From the NCBI GenBank assembly GCA_947631765.1, contig CANRMP010000001.1, positions 62,001 to 126,000 on the forward strand: 64,000 bases of DNA. Direction: 5' to 3'. Below, one piece after another: positions 52,783 through 62,007 of the stretch. The notes beneath the pieces are model-generated. The model was not told the origin of the DNA and did not search any database. It saw only the letters and a program-made list of their open reading frames with translations. The position numbers and the translations under genes were made by a program. Origin of the DNA: an uncultured Clostridia bacterium. Lineage in GTDB: Bacteria > Bacillota > Clostridia > Oscillospirales > CAG-272. Position 1 is the stretch's first letter, and the number at the start of each line of letters is the position of its first letter.

Positions 52783-53862
52783 ATGGGAATAGAAAATGAA
52801 GTGCTTCGGGCATACGGTATAGCTACGCCCGCGCTTACTTACGGCAACGGGCATATAAACGACACGTATATATCCGGAGATTATATCATACAAAGGATAA
52901 ATACAAATGTTTTCAAAGAGCCCGAAAAGCTCATGAGCAACATCTTGAAGGTCACAAATTTTCTTAAAGTCAAGCTGAAAAAAGAAGGCAGAGACCCCGA
53001 GCGCGAAACCCTGAGCGTGGTTCTCACCGAAGACGGGCGCAGCTTTTATAAAACCGGGGATGGGGAATATTTCAGAGTTTGCAAGCTTATAAAGAACTCA
53101 ATTTCCTATGACGCCGTTACCCCGAAGCTTTTATACGGCGCGGCGTACGGCTTCGGAGATTTTCAAAGACTGCTGTCCGATTTTGACGGAAGGGAGCTTT
53201 ATGAGACCATTCCGGATTTTCATAACACGCCAAAAAGGTACGCCGATCTTTTGAGTGCATACAAAGCCGATATCTGCGGCAGAGCATATAAGGTCAAAAA
53301 AGAGATGGAATACATAAACTCTTTGTCAAAAGAGCTGTCGATTGTCACAGACGCCCTTGAAAGCAAAGAAATACCGTGCAGGGTGACACACAACGACACA
53401 AAAATAAACAACGTGCTTTTTGACAGAGAGAGCGGAAAGCTGCTTGCCGTTATTGACCTTGACACCGTGATGCCCGGCTCTCTTCTTTACGATTTCGGAG
53501 ACGCTTTGAGAAGCGCCGCGAACACCGCCGCCGAGGACGAAAAAGATTTGTTGCTCGTGGGGCTGAATTTTGAGAACGCCGAGGCGTTTATAAAAGGCTT
53601 TATGCTTTCTGCAAAAGATTTTATAACCGAGAGGGAAAAGGAGCTTTTGCCTTTTTCGGTAAAGCTTATCGCGCTCGAGCTCGGGATGCGTTTTCTTGCC
53701 GATTATCTTGCCGGCGACGTATACTTTAAAACTTCAAGAGAGGGGCAAAACCTCGACAGAGCGAGATGTCAACTCGAATTTGCCCGAATAGTCGGCGAAA
53801 ATCTTAAGGCTCTTGCAAAAATTGTAAATATGTGCGTCAGTGGTGATAGTCTTTCATCATAA
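52783..53862 (+). CDS. aminoglycoside-phosphotransferase-fold kinase, NahK-like
   Basis: Kinase-fold protein of 359 residues resembling N-acetylhexosamine 1-kinase. Visible blocks: ALTYGNGHINDTYISGDYII for the nucleotide loop, catalytic loop CRVTHNDTKINNVLFD and metal-binding AVIDLDTVMPGSLLYDFGD, then a helical C-terminal lobe. NahK phosphorylates GlcNAc or GalNAc at C1 in glycan salvage; the substrate here is inferred from family resemblance and neighbouring glycan genes. The start follows AAAGGAAA. Its 3' end overlaps an opposing small gene by 26 bases. Confidence 0.8.
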   Translation: MGIENEVLRAYGIATPALTYGNGHINDTYISGDYIIQRINTNVFKEPEKLMSNILKVTNFLKVKLKKEGRDPERETLSVVLTEDGRSFYKTGDGEYFRVCKLIKNSISYDAVTPKLLYGAAYGFGDFQRLLSDFDGRELYETIPDFHNTPKRYADLLSAYKADICGRAYKVKKEMEYINSLSKELSIVTDALESKEIPCRVTHNDTKINNVLFDRESGKLLAVIDLDTVMPGSLLYDFGDALRSAANTAAEDEKDLLLVGLNFENAEAFIKGFMLSAKDFITEREKELLPFSVKLIALELGMRFLADYLAGDVYFKTSREGQNLDRARCQLEFARIVGENLKALAKIVNMCVSGDSLSS

Positions 53863-54064
53863 CTGTGTACTCTTCGTAAATTTTTATATATTTTTTATAT
53901 GTATTTTCCGATATTTCGCCCGCCTTGTACAGATTTTCCGCTCTATCTTTAAGCTTCATTCTCGCCTTGTGAGCGGGCTCCTTGTAGTTGTTTGAGAGGT
54001 TGATTTTGATATCGCCTATGATATTTTCAAGCTCTTTTTCCGCTTTTGATTTAAATAATTTCAT
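53837..54064 (-). CDS. 75-residue helical protein of unknown function
   Basis: Small basic-acidic helical protein (MKLFKSKAEKELENIIGDIK, KARMKLKDRAENLYKAGEIS, ENTYKKYIKIYEEYTVMMKD). The last part looks like a coiled helix, and no membrane segment or known family is seen. TAAGGAG lies five bases before its ATG at 54064, a strong site supporting a real gene. It overlaps the kinase gene by 26 bases tail to tail, and its start is only 28 bases from the dut start on the other strand. Confidence 0.6.
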   Translation of the reverse strand: MKLFKSKAEKELENIIGDIKINLSNNYKEPAHKARMKLKDRAENLYKAGEISENTYKKYIKIYEEYTVMMKDYHH

Positions 54065-54092
54065 AAAAACTCCTTAAAGAAAGGTAAAAATA

Positions 54093-54530
54093 ATGGATAT
54101 AAATATCAAAAAGCTCGCCCCTGACGCAATAATACCCACATACGGCACCAAGCTTTCCGCGGGAGCAGACCTTTATGCCCTCACAAGTGAAAATATAGAA
54201 ATAGACCCCGACAGCACCGTATTTGTAAGAACCGGAATAGCCGTCGAGATACCCGAGGGGTACGTCGGACTTGTGTTTGCAAGAAGCGGACTTGCCTGCA
54301 AACGCGACCTTGCTCCCGCAAACAAGGTGGGAGTCATTGACAGCGACTATCGGGGTGAAATAATGGTCGCAATGCACAATCACGGCAAGGAAAGACGATA
54401 CATTGAGCCGCGTGAAAGGATAGCGCAGCTTGTGATAACGCCCTGCGTTTTTGCAAGCTTTAATGAGGTCGAAGAGCTTAACGAGACGTCAAGGGGTAAC
54501 AAAGGTTTCGGCTCAACGGGAAGAAAATAA
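54093..54530 (+). CDS. dut: deoxyuridine 5'-triphosphate nucleotidohydrolase
   Basis: Trimeric dUTPase of 145 residues converting dUTP to dUMP and pyrophosphate. All five motifs are present: LSAGADLYAL, ARSGLACK, KVGVIDSDYRGEI, ERIAQLVI and the Gly-rich RGNKGFGSTG. The AAAGAAAGG site is 15 bases from the ATG. With only 28 bases to the divergent gene, its own promoter would have to lie inside that gene, or it is read from the kinase promoter at 52722. Confidence 0.97.
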   Translation: MDINIKKLAPDAIIPTYGTKLSAGADLYALTSENIEIDPDSTVFVRTGIAVEIPEGYVGLVFARSGLACKRDLAPANKVGVIDSDYRGEIMVAMHNHGKERRYIEPRERIAQLVITPCVFASFNEVEELNETSRGNKGFGSTGRK

Positions 54531-54557
54531 TAATACAATATTATGTGATTATATAGC

Positions 54558-54616
54558 GGCGCTGAGTGAAAATTACATCTCGGCGCCCTTTATCGTGCGC
54601 CGCTGTTTTGCGGCGC
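54558..54616. repeat. two GC-rich hairpins after dut
   Basis: GGCGCTGAG/CTCGGCGCC (54558-54566, 54579-54587, one G-T pair) and GCGCCGC-TGTTTT-GCGGCGC (54597-54616). No T-tract follows on either strand. They lie between convergent dut and the auxin-efflux carrier gene. Confidence 0.6.
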
Positions 54617-54670
54617 GTTTCGGGCGCCGAGGGTTTGATTTACGGATACGGCGTTTTGATATTTGTCGGC

Positions 54671-55609
54671 TTATATTTTAAGAAGCAGCGCCACAAGAGG
54701 CATTGTGACAACCGAAAGAATTGTGCTTACCGAGACTAATTTGCCTGCGGTCACAGCGTCGCCCGAGAATTTTTCCGCAAACATGGAGGTCGCTGTTGCG
54801 GCGGGCGTTGCCGCGCAGATTAGAACCACCGACATTGCGGTGACGTCAGAGTAAAGTCCTGCAAGCGCCACGCCCTTCATGACAAGCCATGCTATTATCG
54901 GGAAGACAATAAGGCGCAGTCCTATTGAAAGAAAGAACCTGGTGTCGCTGAACGCACCCCGAAGCTTCATGTCAGCAAGCCGCATTCCGACAAGCATCAT
55001 TGACATAGGAGCCACACATTCGCGCAGCATTTCAAGCGCTTCCACCACTACCGAGGGTACGTATGAGTCAATGGGCAACAGGAATATAAGCAAGCCGATA
55101 TAGGTCGGAACTGTCGCCGCGTTAATAAACATTTTTTTGGGCGATACATACGATTTGTCCCCGCTGTATATCATACATCCCACCGACCAGCAGTAAAAAT
55201 TGAAGCCGATTATGTACACCGAAGCATAAATTGCCGCGTCGTCTCCGAGAATCGCCATAATCAGCGGGATTCCCATGTATCCCGCATTTGAAAAGATTGC
55301 TCCGAAGCGGTAAACTTTTTTCAAAGACTCTTGGCATTTTCTGAAAAAGAGAAGCGAGAGAAGGCAAAACAGCCCGTGAAGCGCAAATGAAAATACAAGA
55401 ACTCCGAGCGCGGTTTTTATAACGCTGCCGTCATACGGTCTGATAAAGGCAACTACTATCATTGCGGGCTGAAGCACGTAAAGCACCGTGTTTGAAAGCC
55501 CCTGCGGCAGAGTATTCGGAGCAAGTCTCGCTTTTCTTAATAGAAAGCCCGGGATAATCAGAATAAAGAGCAGCAGAACGCTTATAAACAGTCGTGTTAT
55601 ATCAACCAT
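54671..55609 (-). CDS. AEC (auxin efflux carrier) family transporter
   Basis: Membrane protein of 312 residues with about ten hydrophobic segments in the AEC pattern, including LRKARLAPNTLPQGLSNTVL and YVLQPAMIVVAFIR in helix 2 and the matching second-half segment ICAATPAATATSMFAEKFSG before TLLSVVTMPLVALL. AEC proteins carry organic anions such as malate in bacteria; the cargo here is unknown. It lies 11 bases downstream of the GH38 gene on the same strand, so the two are probably co-transcribed, suggesting a sugar-acid or mannose-derived substrate by context only. Confidence 0.88.
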   Translation of the reverse strand: MVDITRLFISVLLLFILIIPGFLLRKARLAPNTLPQGLSNTVLYVLQPAMIVVAFIRPYDGSVIKTALGVLVFSFALHGLFCLLSLLFFRKCQESLKKVYRFGAIFSNAGYMGIPLIMAILGDDAAIYASVYIIGFNFYCWSVGCMIYSGDKSYVSPKKMFINAATVPTYIGLLIFLLPIDSYVPSVVVEALEMLRECVAPMSMMLVGMRLADMKLRGAFSDTRFFLSIGLRLIVFPIIAWLVMKGVALAGLYSDVTAMSVVLICAATPAATATSMFAEKFSGDAVTAGKLVSVSTILSVVTMPLVALLLKI

Positions 55610-55620
55610 TTTGCACGCCC

Positions 55621-58470
55621 TTAAAACCCTACTTTAAGAGTAACAATTTCAAACTTGCCGATGTCGGCGCAAAGGGAATCGCCTTTTACGCACACCTGCT
55701 TACTGACAGCCCTGTCAAGGTAGTCTACGGCGCTGGCGGTCTTAATTCCTTTTTCAAATTTTATCTCAAAGGAGCCGTCTGTCTCACCGACAGAGAATAC
55801 GCGAAGCAGGAGCGAGCTGTTGTCGTCGGCAATAGTCGCGGCAGAGAGAACCGCGCTGTCCGAGGTGAACTCAAGGAGCGAGCCGGATGCGGGAAGAGAA
55901 CCTTTGTGGGAGGTTGTCGAAATATAGCTCAGCTTTCTGCATATTGAGGTTGCGGTGTCACACATAAGCTTGGGGTTGCTTTCAAAAATACCTACGCTCA
56001 AAGCAAATTTGTGAATACCTCTTTCGGGATAGCTGTCGGGAGAGGTGGCGCTGTTAATAAGAGTTGAGATAAGAGTTCCGTCCTTTCTTGCCCTATAGCC
56101 GTACTTGCAGTCGTTCACAAATCCCGCGCTTCTTCCCGAGTCCGCAAGAGCTATTGCAAAGGAAAGAGCGGGAACGTCAAGATCCATTGCTTTACGCTTT
56201 ATTGTGCCTGCCGGTATGTCGTAAAGGTAGTCATTCGCGCGGTATGAGAGGGGAAGCGCATATCCGAGCACCGGAACGCTTTCTCCACCGACCTCTTTCC
56301 AGTCGACGGTCGAATTAATTGTAAAGTGGCGCGCGCCTTTGTCAAGGCAAATTTCCGCCCTTATTTTACTGCTCATTACCGAGGCTTCGAAGTAAAGCGT
56401 GCTTCTAAGATTTCCGCCGCCGCCGTTTATCTTAGTAATATGCGTTACCGGCGTGATTTTCTGATATTTTCCTATGTTCCATGCGTTTGAGGTGGAGGAC
56501 TCGGTGTCGATAAGAACAAAGGAGGCGCTCTTGCCGCTCTCGATGTATTCTTTTCCGCTTTCAAGGTCGATAAGCGAGACAAGGGAAGCGTTCATATAGT
56601 CAAATTCGGCGCGAATTATGCCGTTGTCAAGGATTATGTTTTCATTTGGCTTGTTGCTTGAGGTATGAGTGCGAATGTAGACAGGATACGACTCGATTTC
56701 TTTCGGTCTTATAACAAGAGTTATATATCCCAATGCCGGAGCTTTAACGTTGGCAAGCAGTTTAAAGTACCTGTGGTCCCAATACGCTTCAGGACGGTGG
56801 CTAAGAAGCTGAAATTCAACAACATCGCCGTTTTCATTTGTCAGCTCTATGTTGTGCATGTCAGCAGGGTAGTCCCAGACTGTGAGTTCAACATTCTCAT
56901 TTTTGTCAACCGAGGTGGGATTAAAGACCGTGTAGATTCTAACAGGTCCGTTTCCGCTCTCCGAGGCGGGCTTTCCGCCGAAATTGTTAAGACCGTATCC
57001 GGCGCCCGCTCCTTCTGACTGAGACCTTATATCATGCTCGGTGACTATCATTGAGGTGTCGGTAGCCTCCGATATTTTCGACATAGCGCCCAGATACTCG
57101 TTATTTGCAAGGGCAAGAGCTTCGGAGTAAAGTCCCATTGCGTGCTCACGGCTGTCCTGAACGCAGGAGCCTGTTAAAATGTCGTGAAAATGAGTAAAGA
57201 GGACGTTGCGGTATGACCTTTCAAGCGCTTTTGTGCGAGCCTCTCTTTTTACGGCAAGCTTTGCCAGAGCGGAAAGTGCCTCGGCGTCGGCAAATGCCGC
57301 CTCGCTTTTTCTGTTTCCGAGCTTTATGCGGCTTTGAGTGGTATAACAGCCGGGGAACATCATGTTCATTTCATGGTCAACAACAGGCAGCATATCCCGT
57401 ACAGCCTCGGCTTCATGGAAAAATTCTCTCACGGTTCCGAATTTTATTGTCGGAAATACCCGCCAGCTCATCATCTCAAGCGCCGTCTCAACGTCGCGCC
57501 TTGTGGGTCCGCCGCCGTGGTCGCCCACACCGTAGACCACAAGTCCGGTTTTAAAGCCCGCACAGCGACTTGAAATGTCAAATACCGCAAGTCCGATTTT
57601 CGGCGTGATACCGCTGTTGTACCAGTGCTGTTCGCGGTAGCAAAGCATTTCCTTGCCGGAAGGTCCCTTCCAGCGATACAGTGCCTGATTGCCGTCAAGG
57701 GCGCGGCAGTGATAATAGTATTTTACGCCGCCGTCAATATCTATTTCGGGCAGGTTTGCGCTGTGACCGAAGGTGTCGGGAGAAAAGTCAACCTCAAGCG
57801 AATCGGGATCAACGCCCCATTTTTCCGCCATGTAATTTTTTGTGTATTTAATGTGCTTTATAAGAGACTCGGTTGAGGGCATATTTTTGTCCGTCTCTAC
57901 CCATGCGCTTGCCGTTACCTCCCATCTGCCTTCTTTTATGCGCTCCTTTATTTTCTCCATCATCTCAGGCTCGAAGTCCTCGACGATTTTATAAACCGCC
58001 GCCTGAGACTGTGAGAAGCAGAAATCCGGGTACTCGTCCATAATTTTAAGCATGGTACGGAATGTGGCAAGAGTGGCGGCGACAGTTTCGTGCCAGCTCC
58101 ACATCCAGTTCATGTCAATATGAGCGTGTCCGGCAAGGATCAGCTTGTATTCCTTTGCCTCTTGCGACATGGGAAGAAGTATTTCTTCCGCCTCGGTGCA
58201 GACCGCGTTGGTCAGCACGCCCTCTTTTTCCATCGCATTTTCAAGAAAGTCAAGAGCCTTTTCCACGAGTGAGTCGTATTTGCCCTCAAGACTTTTGGAA
58301 AGGGAAATTGCAAATTCCACCTGTGAGAGAATACGCCTGTTCATCTTGTTAATAGGTGTAATGTTCATCTGCTCTTCAAAGGGCTGACCGAAGGTGTCTT
58401 CATATCGCCCTATCTCTCTGTTGCCGCCGACTTTTTTCTTCAGAGCGGCATATCTTGCGCTTAATGTCAT
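55621..58470 (-). CDS. alpha-mannosidase, GH38
   Basis: GH38 enzyme of 949 residues that removes alpha-mannose by a retaining mechanism with a zinc ion. The N-terminal helical region (1 to about 105) is followed by the metal-binding GHAHIDMNWMWSW, then DFSPDTFGHSANLPEIDIDG, whose Asp is the predicted nucleophile, and YYYHCRALDG and GVGDHGGGPTR. The mid-domain and long beta C-terminal domain are complete. No signal peptide is present, so it acts in the cytosol on imported oligosaccharides. A GGAGGA site precedes ATG 58470 and a promoter lies upstream. Confidence 0.95.
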   Translation of the reverse strand: MTLSARYAALKKKVGGNREIGRYEDTFGQPFEEQMNITPINKMNRRILSQVEFAISLSKSLEGKYDSLVEKALDFLENAMEKEGVLTNAVCTEAEEILLPMSQEAKEYKLILAGHAHIDMNWMWSWHETVAATLATFRTMLKIMDEYPDFCFSQSQAAVYKIVEDFEPEMMEKIKERIKEGRWEVTASAWVETDKNMPSTESLIKHIKYTKNYMAEKWGVDPDSLEVDFSPDTFGHSANLPEIDIDGGVKYYYHCRALDGNQALYRWKGPSGKEMLCYREQHWYNSGITPKIGLAVFDISSRCAGFKTGLVVYGVGDHGGGPTRRDVETALEMMSWRVFPTIKFGTVREFFHEAEAVRDMLPVVDHEMNMMFPGCYTTQSRIKLGNRKSEAAFADAEALSALAKLAVKREARTKALERSYRNVLFTHFHDILTGSCVQDSREHAMGLYSEALALANNEYLGAMSKISEATDTSMIVTEHDIRSQSEGAGAGYGLNNFGGKPASESGNGPVRIYTVFNPTSVDKNENVELTVWDYPADMHNIELTNENGDVVEFQLLSHRPEAYWDHRYFKLLANVKAPALGYITLVIRPKEIESYPVYIRTHTSSNKPNENIILDNGIIRAEFDYMNASLVSLIDLESGKEYIESGKSASFVLIDTESSTSNAWNIGKYQKITPVTHITKINGGGGNLRSTLYFEASVMSSKIRAEICLDKGARHFTINSTVDWKEVGGESVPVLGYALPLSYRANDYLYDIPAGTIKRKAMDLDVPALSFAIALADSGRSAGFVNDCKYGYRARKDGTLISTLINSATSPDSYPERGIHKFALSVGIFESNPKLMCDTATSICRKLSYISTTSHKGSLPASGSLLEFTSDSAVLSAATIADDNSSLLLRVFSVGETDGSFEIKFEKGIKTASAVDYLDRAVSKQVCVKGDSLCADIGKFEIVTLKVGF

Positions 58471-58529
58471 ATTTCCTCCAAAATATATTTAAACTGTTTT
58501 ATTTTCGGTTCAAAAAACGCACCTGTATG

Positions 58530-58558
58530 ATTATAGCACAATCATCGATTAAAAACAA
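58530..58558 (-). promoter_or_regulatory. sigma-A promoter for the GH38-AEC pair
   Basis: On the minus strand TTGTTT (58553-58558, weak) and TATAAT (58530-58535), 17-base spacer. Confidence 0.55.
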
Positions 58559-58714
58559 CACATATTTTAAAGGAATTGTCGTATTTTGTGCATTCTTTTT
58601 TTTGTGAATAAAATTTGCCGCCATGTGAGTTATGTTCATACGGCTTTAACAAATATGTTATACAATTACTATATCATTTTGATAATATGCAGTATTGCGG
58701 AAACGGAGAATGCA

Positions 58715-59086
58715 ATGAAAAAGAAAAAGATAAATAAAATGTCAATAGATACAACCGGAGATGGAAAAAAGGACACCCTGCTTGTGGATACGAACGGAGA
58801 CGGAAAATTCGATAAAATATTTGCCGATACCAACGGCAACGGCAAGGCGGACACCATCTATGTCGATAAAGATCATAACGGCAGTTTTGAAACCGTGCTT
58901 ACAGACGTTTCGGGTAACGGAAAAATAGACACGGTTCTTGTGGACACAAACGACGACGGCGTTGTGGATACAGTCTACATGGACACCGACGGAAACGGCA
59001 CCTTTGAGACGGAAGTCTCAAAGGGCGATATCGCAATAGTCGATATAGACGGAGACGGCGCTTTGGATACCGTTATCGAAAAGTAA
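58715..59086 (+). CDS. protein of eight 13-residue Asp-rich (calcium-loop-like) repeats
   Basis: Protein of 123 residues: a lysine-rich start, then eight repeats of about 13 residues in the pattern DTNGDGKFDKIFA, VDTNGDGK, ADTNGNGKADTIY, VDKDHNGSFETVL, VDTNDDGVVDTVY and MDTDGNGTFETEV. The D-x-[DN]-x-[DN]-G core matches an EF-hand or dockerin-type calcium loop, arranged like thrombospondin type 3 repeats. The start at ATG 58715 has GGAG seven bases upstream; an earlier frame from 58586 would add a hydrophobic stretch but has no ribosome site. Without a signal peptide the protein would be cytosolic or released by lysis. Calcium binding is inference. Confidence 0.75.
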   Translation: MKKKKINKMSIDTTGDGKKDTLLVDTNGDGKFDKIFADTNGNGKADTIYVDKDHNGSFETVLTDVSGNGKIDTVLVDTNDDGVVDTVYMDTDGNGTFETEVSKGDIAIVDIDGDGALDTVIEK

Positions 59087-59193
59087 AAAGTGCGCCGCAC
59101 CCTACACATCCTGTACATACTAAAAACAGCCAAATATCGACAGAATTGTCGCTTTTGGCTGCTTTTTAGTTGCTATTTTACGGCTTTTGCACA

Positions 59194-60231
59194 CTACTCC
59201 CGCATACCCTCTTTTAGCGCTTTAAGCAGCTTTCTTGTGCTGTCGCAGGAATGCTCCCAATACATTATCCCGAGCAGGTTGTAATTTTTGACAAAGCGGC
59301 ATTTTTCCTTAATCGAGTGTTCATTGTCGTAAGAAATGAAATCCGAACCGTTAAAAAGGTAGGGCGCGCCGGCTGTTTTGTCGTAATACTCAATATAGCC
59401 GTTTTTGTTTATAAAGGAGGCTTTAAGCTCACCGTAACCCGGACCGTAATTCCCGGGCTCTGCGGGACAGCAAAGCCCGTGTTTGCTACCGTTGTCCTTG
59501 ACGTTTTTCCACATTCTTGAGTAAAACGCCGCGCCGATAACTATCTTATCAAGAGGCACACCGGCTTTGCTGTATATTTCCACTGAGTGCAAAACGCTTC
59601 GTATTCCTCTATGCGCTACGGCGTCGTCGTAGGGGAAGATATTTGTGTGGTGTCCCGTGAAGGAGTCGCCGCAGCCGCGCATATCATAAGTCATAATTGA
59701 AACGTAGTCAAGATATTTTTGAACCTTATCCATCTCGGTATTATCAATAAAATATCTGTCGTTTCCGACGGCAATAGTCAGCATAAGCGAGGGTATTCCC
59801 GAATTGTCGAAAACCTCTCTTATCTGCGCGAGCATGAGGGTGAAATTATGCTTGTCATCGGGAGAAGCTTCGATATTTGCCCAGTCTATACAGGGATATT
59901 CCCAGTCGATATCAATCCCGTCAAGAGAATGTTTTTTGACAAAATCGAGGCAGGAAAGGGCGAAGGAAAGACGGCTTTTGCCGCTTGCCGCCATGGGTGA
60001 AAATCCGCCGCTCCCCCAGCCGCCGACAGAAAGGAGGATTTTAATCTTCGGGTTCATAGCGCGAATATTTTTTGTATATTCAAGGTCGATTTCGTTATTA
60101 AAGCTTATTTTGCCGTCTTTGCAGTGACCGAAAGCGATATTTATTATATCAAGCGAGCGCGCGTCCTCAAGGCTTACATTTTTAAGCTCTGACTGCACCA
60201 CGTATCCGGCAATAATATTATTTTTCTCCAT
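59194..60231 (-). CDS. GH18 glycoside hydrolase, cytosolic
   Basis: GH18 enzyme of 345 residues: GYVVQSELKNVSLEDARSLD, KILLSVGGWGSGGFSP, catalytic motif LDGIDIDWEYP (DxDxE complete), MTYDMRGCGDSFTGHHTN and GIMYWEHSCD. Family members cleave chitin, chito-oligosaccharides or N-glycans (endo-GlcNAcase). There is no signal peptide or binding module. It is the last gene of the akr-queH operon; its ATG at 60231, with GGAGGAG in front, lies inside the last codons of queH. Confidence 0.92.
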   Translation of the reverse strand: MEKNNIIAGYVVQSELKNVSLEDARSLDIINIAFGHCKDGKISFNNEIDLEYTKNIRAMNPKIKILLSVGGWGSGGFSPMAASGKSRLSFALSCLDFVKKHSLDGIDIDWEYPCIDWANIEASPDDKHNFTLMLAQIREVFDNSGIPSLMLTIAVGNDRYFIDNTEMDKVQKYLDYVSIMTYDMRGCGDSFTGHHTNIFPYDDAVAHRGIRSVLHSVEIYSKAGVPLDKIVIGAAFYSRMWKNVKDNGSKHGLCCPAEPGNYGPGYGELKASFINKNGYIEYYDKTAGAPYLFNGSDFISYDNEHSIKEKCRFVKNYNLLGIMYWEHSCDSTRKLLKALKEGMRE

Positions 60232-60844
60232 CACAACACTCCTCCTTGTTTTTTACCTCGCGCGCCATTGAAAATTCACAGCCGCAGTAGCTCTGTCTGT
60301 AAAGATTATATTTTTTCGAAAGCTCGACCGAGCGTTTGTAGCCCTCTTTTTTCTTAAAATCCGAGGGCAGGTGAGAAACTCCGAAGCGCTCCCCGACCTT
60401 TTCTGCAATGCTGTTTAAAAGCTCGGCGTTTTTGTGCGGACTGACTGTGAGAGTGGTTGCAAAATAGTCAAAGTTGTTCTCTGCGGCTCTTTTTGCCGTG
60501 GCGACAAGCCGCTGATAAAAGCATATTTCACACCTTTTTCCGCCCTCCGGCTGATGTTCAAATCCCCTGACAAGCTTAAGAAAGCTTTCATGGTCATATT
60601 CACCCTCATCAAGTCGCGCAAGACCGGTGATGTCAAGCAGGCGCTTTTGGGTGTCAAGCCGTCTTATATACTCGCTCTCGGGGTAAATACATGGGTTGAA
60701 ATAATAGAGCGTTATGTCAAAATAATTTGCAAGGTACTCTGTAACATAGCTGCTGCAAGGACCGCAGCAGCTATGCAAAAGCAGACTCGGCTTACCTTCA
60801 AGTGAAGAAATAAGCCTGTCAAGCTCTGTTTGATAATTTTTCAT
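60218..60844 (-). CDS. queH: epoxyqueuosine reductase QueH
   Basis: QueH (DUF208) of 208 residues, reducing epoxyqueuosine to queuosine in tRNA when QueG is absent. Hallmark cysteines are SLLLHSCCGPCSSYV, KRCEICFYQRL and SYCGCEF, which bind an Fe-S cluster and a metal, plus TTLTVSPHKNAELLN. Its start overlaps the stop of the aldo/keto reductase by four bases, implying coupling. Confidence 0.94.
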   Translation of the reverse strand: MKNYQTELDRLISSLEGKPSLLLHSCCGPCSSYVTEYLANYFDITLYYFNPCIYPESEYIRRLDTQKRLLDITGLARLDEGEYDHESFLKLVRGFEHQPEGGKRCEICFYQRLVATAKRAAENNFDYFATTLTVSPHKNAELLNSIAEKVGERFGVSHLPSDFKKKEGYKRSVELSKKYNLYRQSYCGCEFSMAREVKNKEECCDGEK

Positions 60845-61977
60845 CTAAGTTCACTGTCGGCAATTTTCAGCATTTCGGGAATTTGTATCGACTGCGGGCA
60901 TTTTTCCATGCATTTTCCGCAGGATACGCATTTGTCCTGACCGTGCCCGTCGTTTACAATACGCCTGTAATGACCGTTTTGTGCAATATCGTCTCTGAAC
61001 TTATAAGACTCGTTCCAAGTGCCGAAAATTCCGGGAATATCCACTCCCACAGGGCAGGGCATACAGTATCTGCAGCCGGTACATCCCACCTTTATTCTGT
61101 GCATATATTCTTCTCTTGCCTTATCGACAATTGCAAGCTCTTCGGGAGTCATGATATTAACTCCGGTTTTGTCAAAGGTTTCAAGATTCTGATAGGTTTG
61201 CTCCAAGTTTGTGACGCCCGAAAGCACCGTTCCCACCTGAGGGAAGTTGCACAGCCAACGAAACGCCCATTCTGCGGGAGTGTGCTTTACGGGATAGCTG
61301 TCAAACACCGCTTTTACCGAGGCGGGGACGTTTGCAAGGCGACCGCCCTGGAGCCCCTCCATTATGACTATCGGAATATTCTTCTTTCCCGCAAGCTCGA
61401 CCCCTTTTATAGTTGCCTGATTGTGGATATCCATATAGTTAAACTGTATTTGACACATGTCCCAATCGTAGTCGTTCAAAATCTCCTCAAACGCTTCGTA
61501 GTTGTCGTGGAAGGAAAAGCAGGCGTAAGAAATCTTATTTTGAGCTTTCAGGTCGTCAAGAAATTCCCGAACGCCGAGGGAGCGCATTCTGCGCCATTGG
61601 TCGCGGTTAAGAGCGTGGATGAGATAAAAATCTATGCGGTCGGTTTGCAGATTGGTGCGCTGAATTTCATACAGCCTGTACATGTCCTCCTTGCTGTTAA
61701 CGTCCCATATAGGAAGCTTTGTGGCAATTCTCACCTTTTCCCGATATCCGCCCTGAAGCGCGATACCCACCGCCTTTTCATTCTGCCTGTCAGAATAAAC
61801 ATAGGCTGTGTCTATGTAGTTTACGCCGTTATCAATGGCTGTATGGAGGATTTCATTTGCAATTTTCTGATTGACAACATTTTCACCCTTTTCGTTTTTC
61901 TCCATGGGAAAGCGCATACAGCCGATACCGAAGGCTGAACATTCTATTCCCAGCTTGCCGAATTTCCTGTACTTCAT
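60841..61977 (-). CDS. aldo/keto reductase with C-terminal 4Fe-4S ferredoxin domain
   Basis: Fusion protein of 378 residues: an N-terminal aldo/keto reductase barrel (KLGIECSAFGIGCMRFP, catalytic Tyr region NYIDTAYVYSD, YLIHALNRDQW) and a C-terminal bi-cluster ferredoxin with CTGCRYCMPCPVG and CVSCGKCMEKCP. This architecture is common in anaerobic clostridia and lets an NAD(P)H barrel exchange electrons with Fe-S centres; the substrate is not known. ATG 61977 is chosen for its GGAGGT site. It heads the three-gene operon with queH and GH18. Confidence 0.93.
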   Translation of the reverse strand: MKYRKFGKLGIECSAFGIGCMRFPMEKNEKGENVVNQKIANEILHTAIDNGVNYIDTAYVYSDRQNEKAVGIALQGGYREKVRIATKLPIWDVNSKEDMYRLYEIQRTNLQTDRIDFYLIHALNRDQWRRMRSLGVREFLDDLKAQNKISYACFSFHDNYEAFEEILNDYDWDMCQIQFNYMDIHNQATIKGVELAGKKNIPIVIMEGLQGGRLANVPASVKAVFDSYPVKHTPAEWAFRWLCNFPQVGTVLSGVTNLEQTYQNLETFDKTGVNIMTPEELAIVDKAREEYMHRIKVGCTGCRYCMPCPVGVDIPGIFGTWNESYKFRDDIAQNGHYRRIVNDGHGQDKCVSCGKCMEKCPQSIQIPEMLKIADSELR

Positions 61978-62007
61978 ATAAAGTACCTCCAAAAACAGTT
62001 TTTTATT

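Noticed and set aside
60883..61938. 351-codon frame antisense to the aldo/keto reductase
   Set aside because: It mirrors the reductase frame, has no ribosome site and no recognisable domain, while the opposite strand has a clear Fe-S enzyme.
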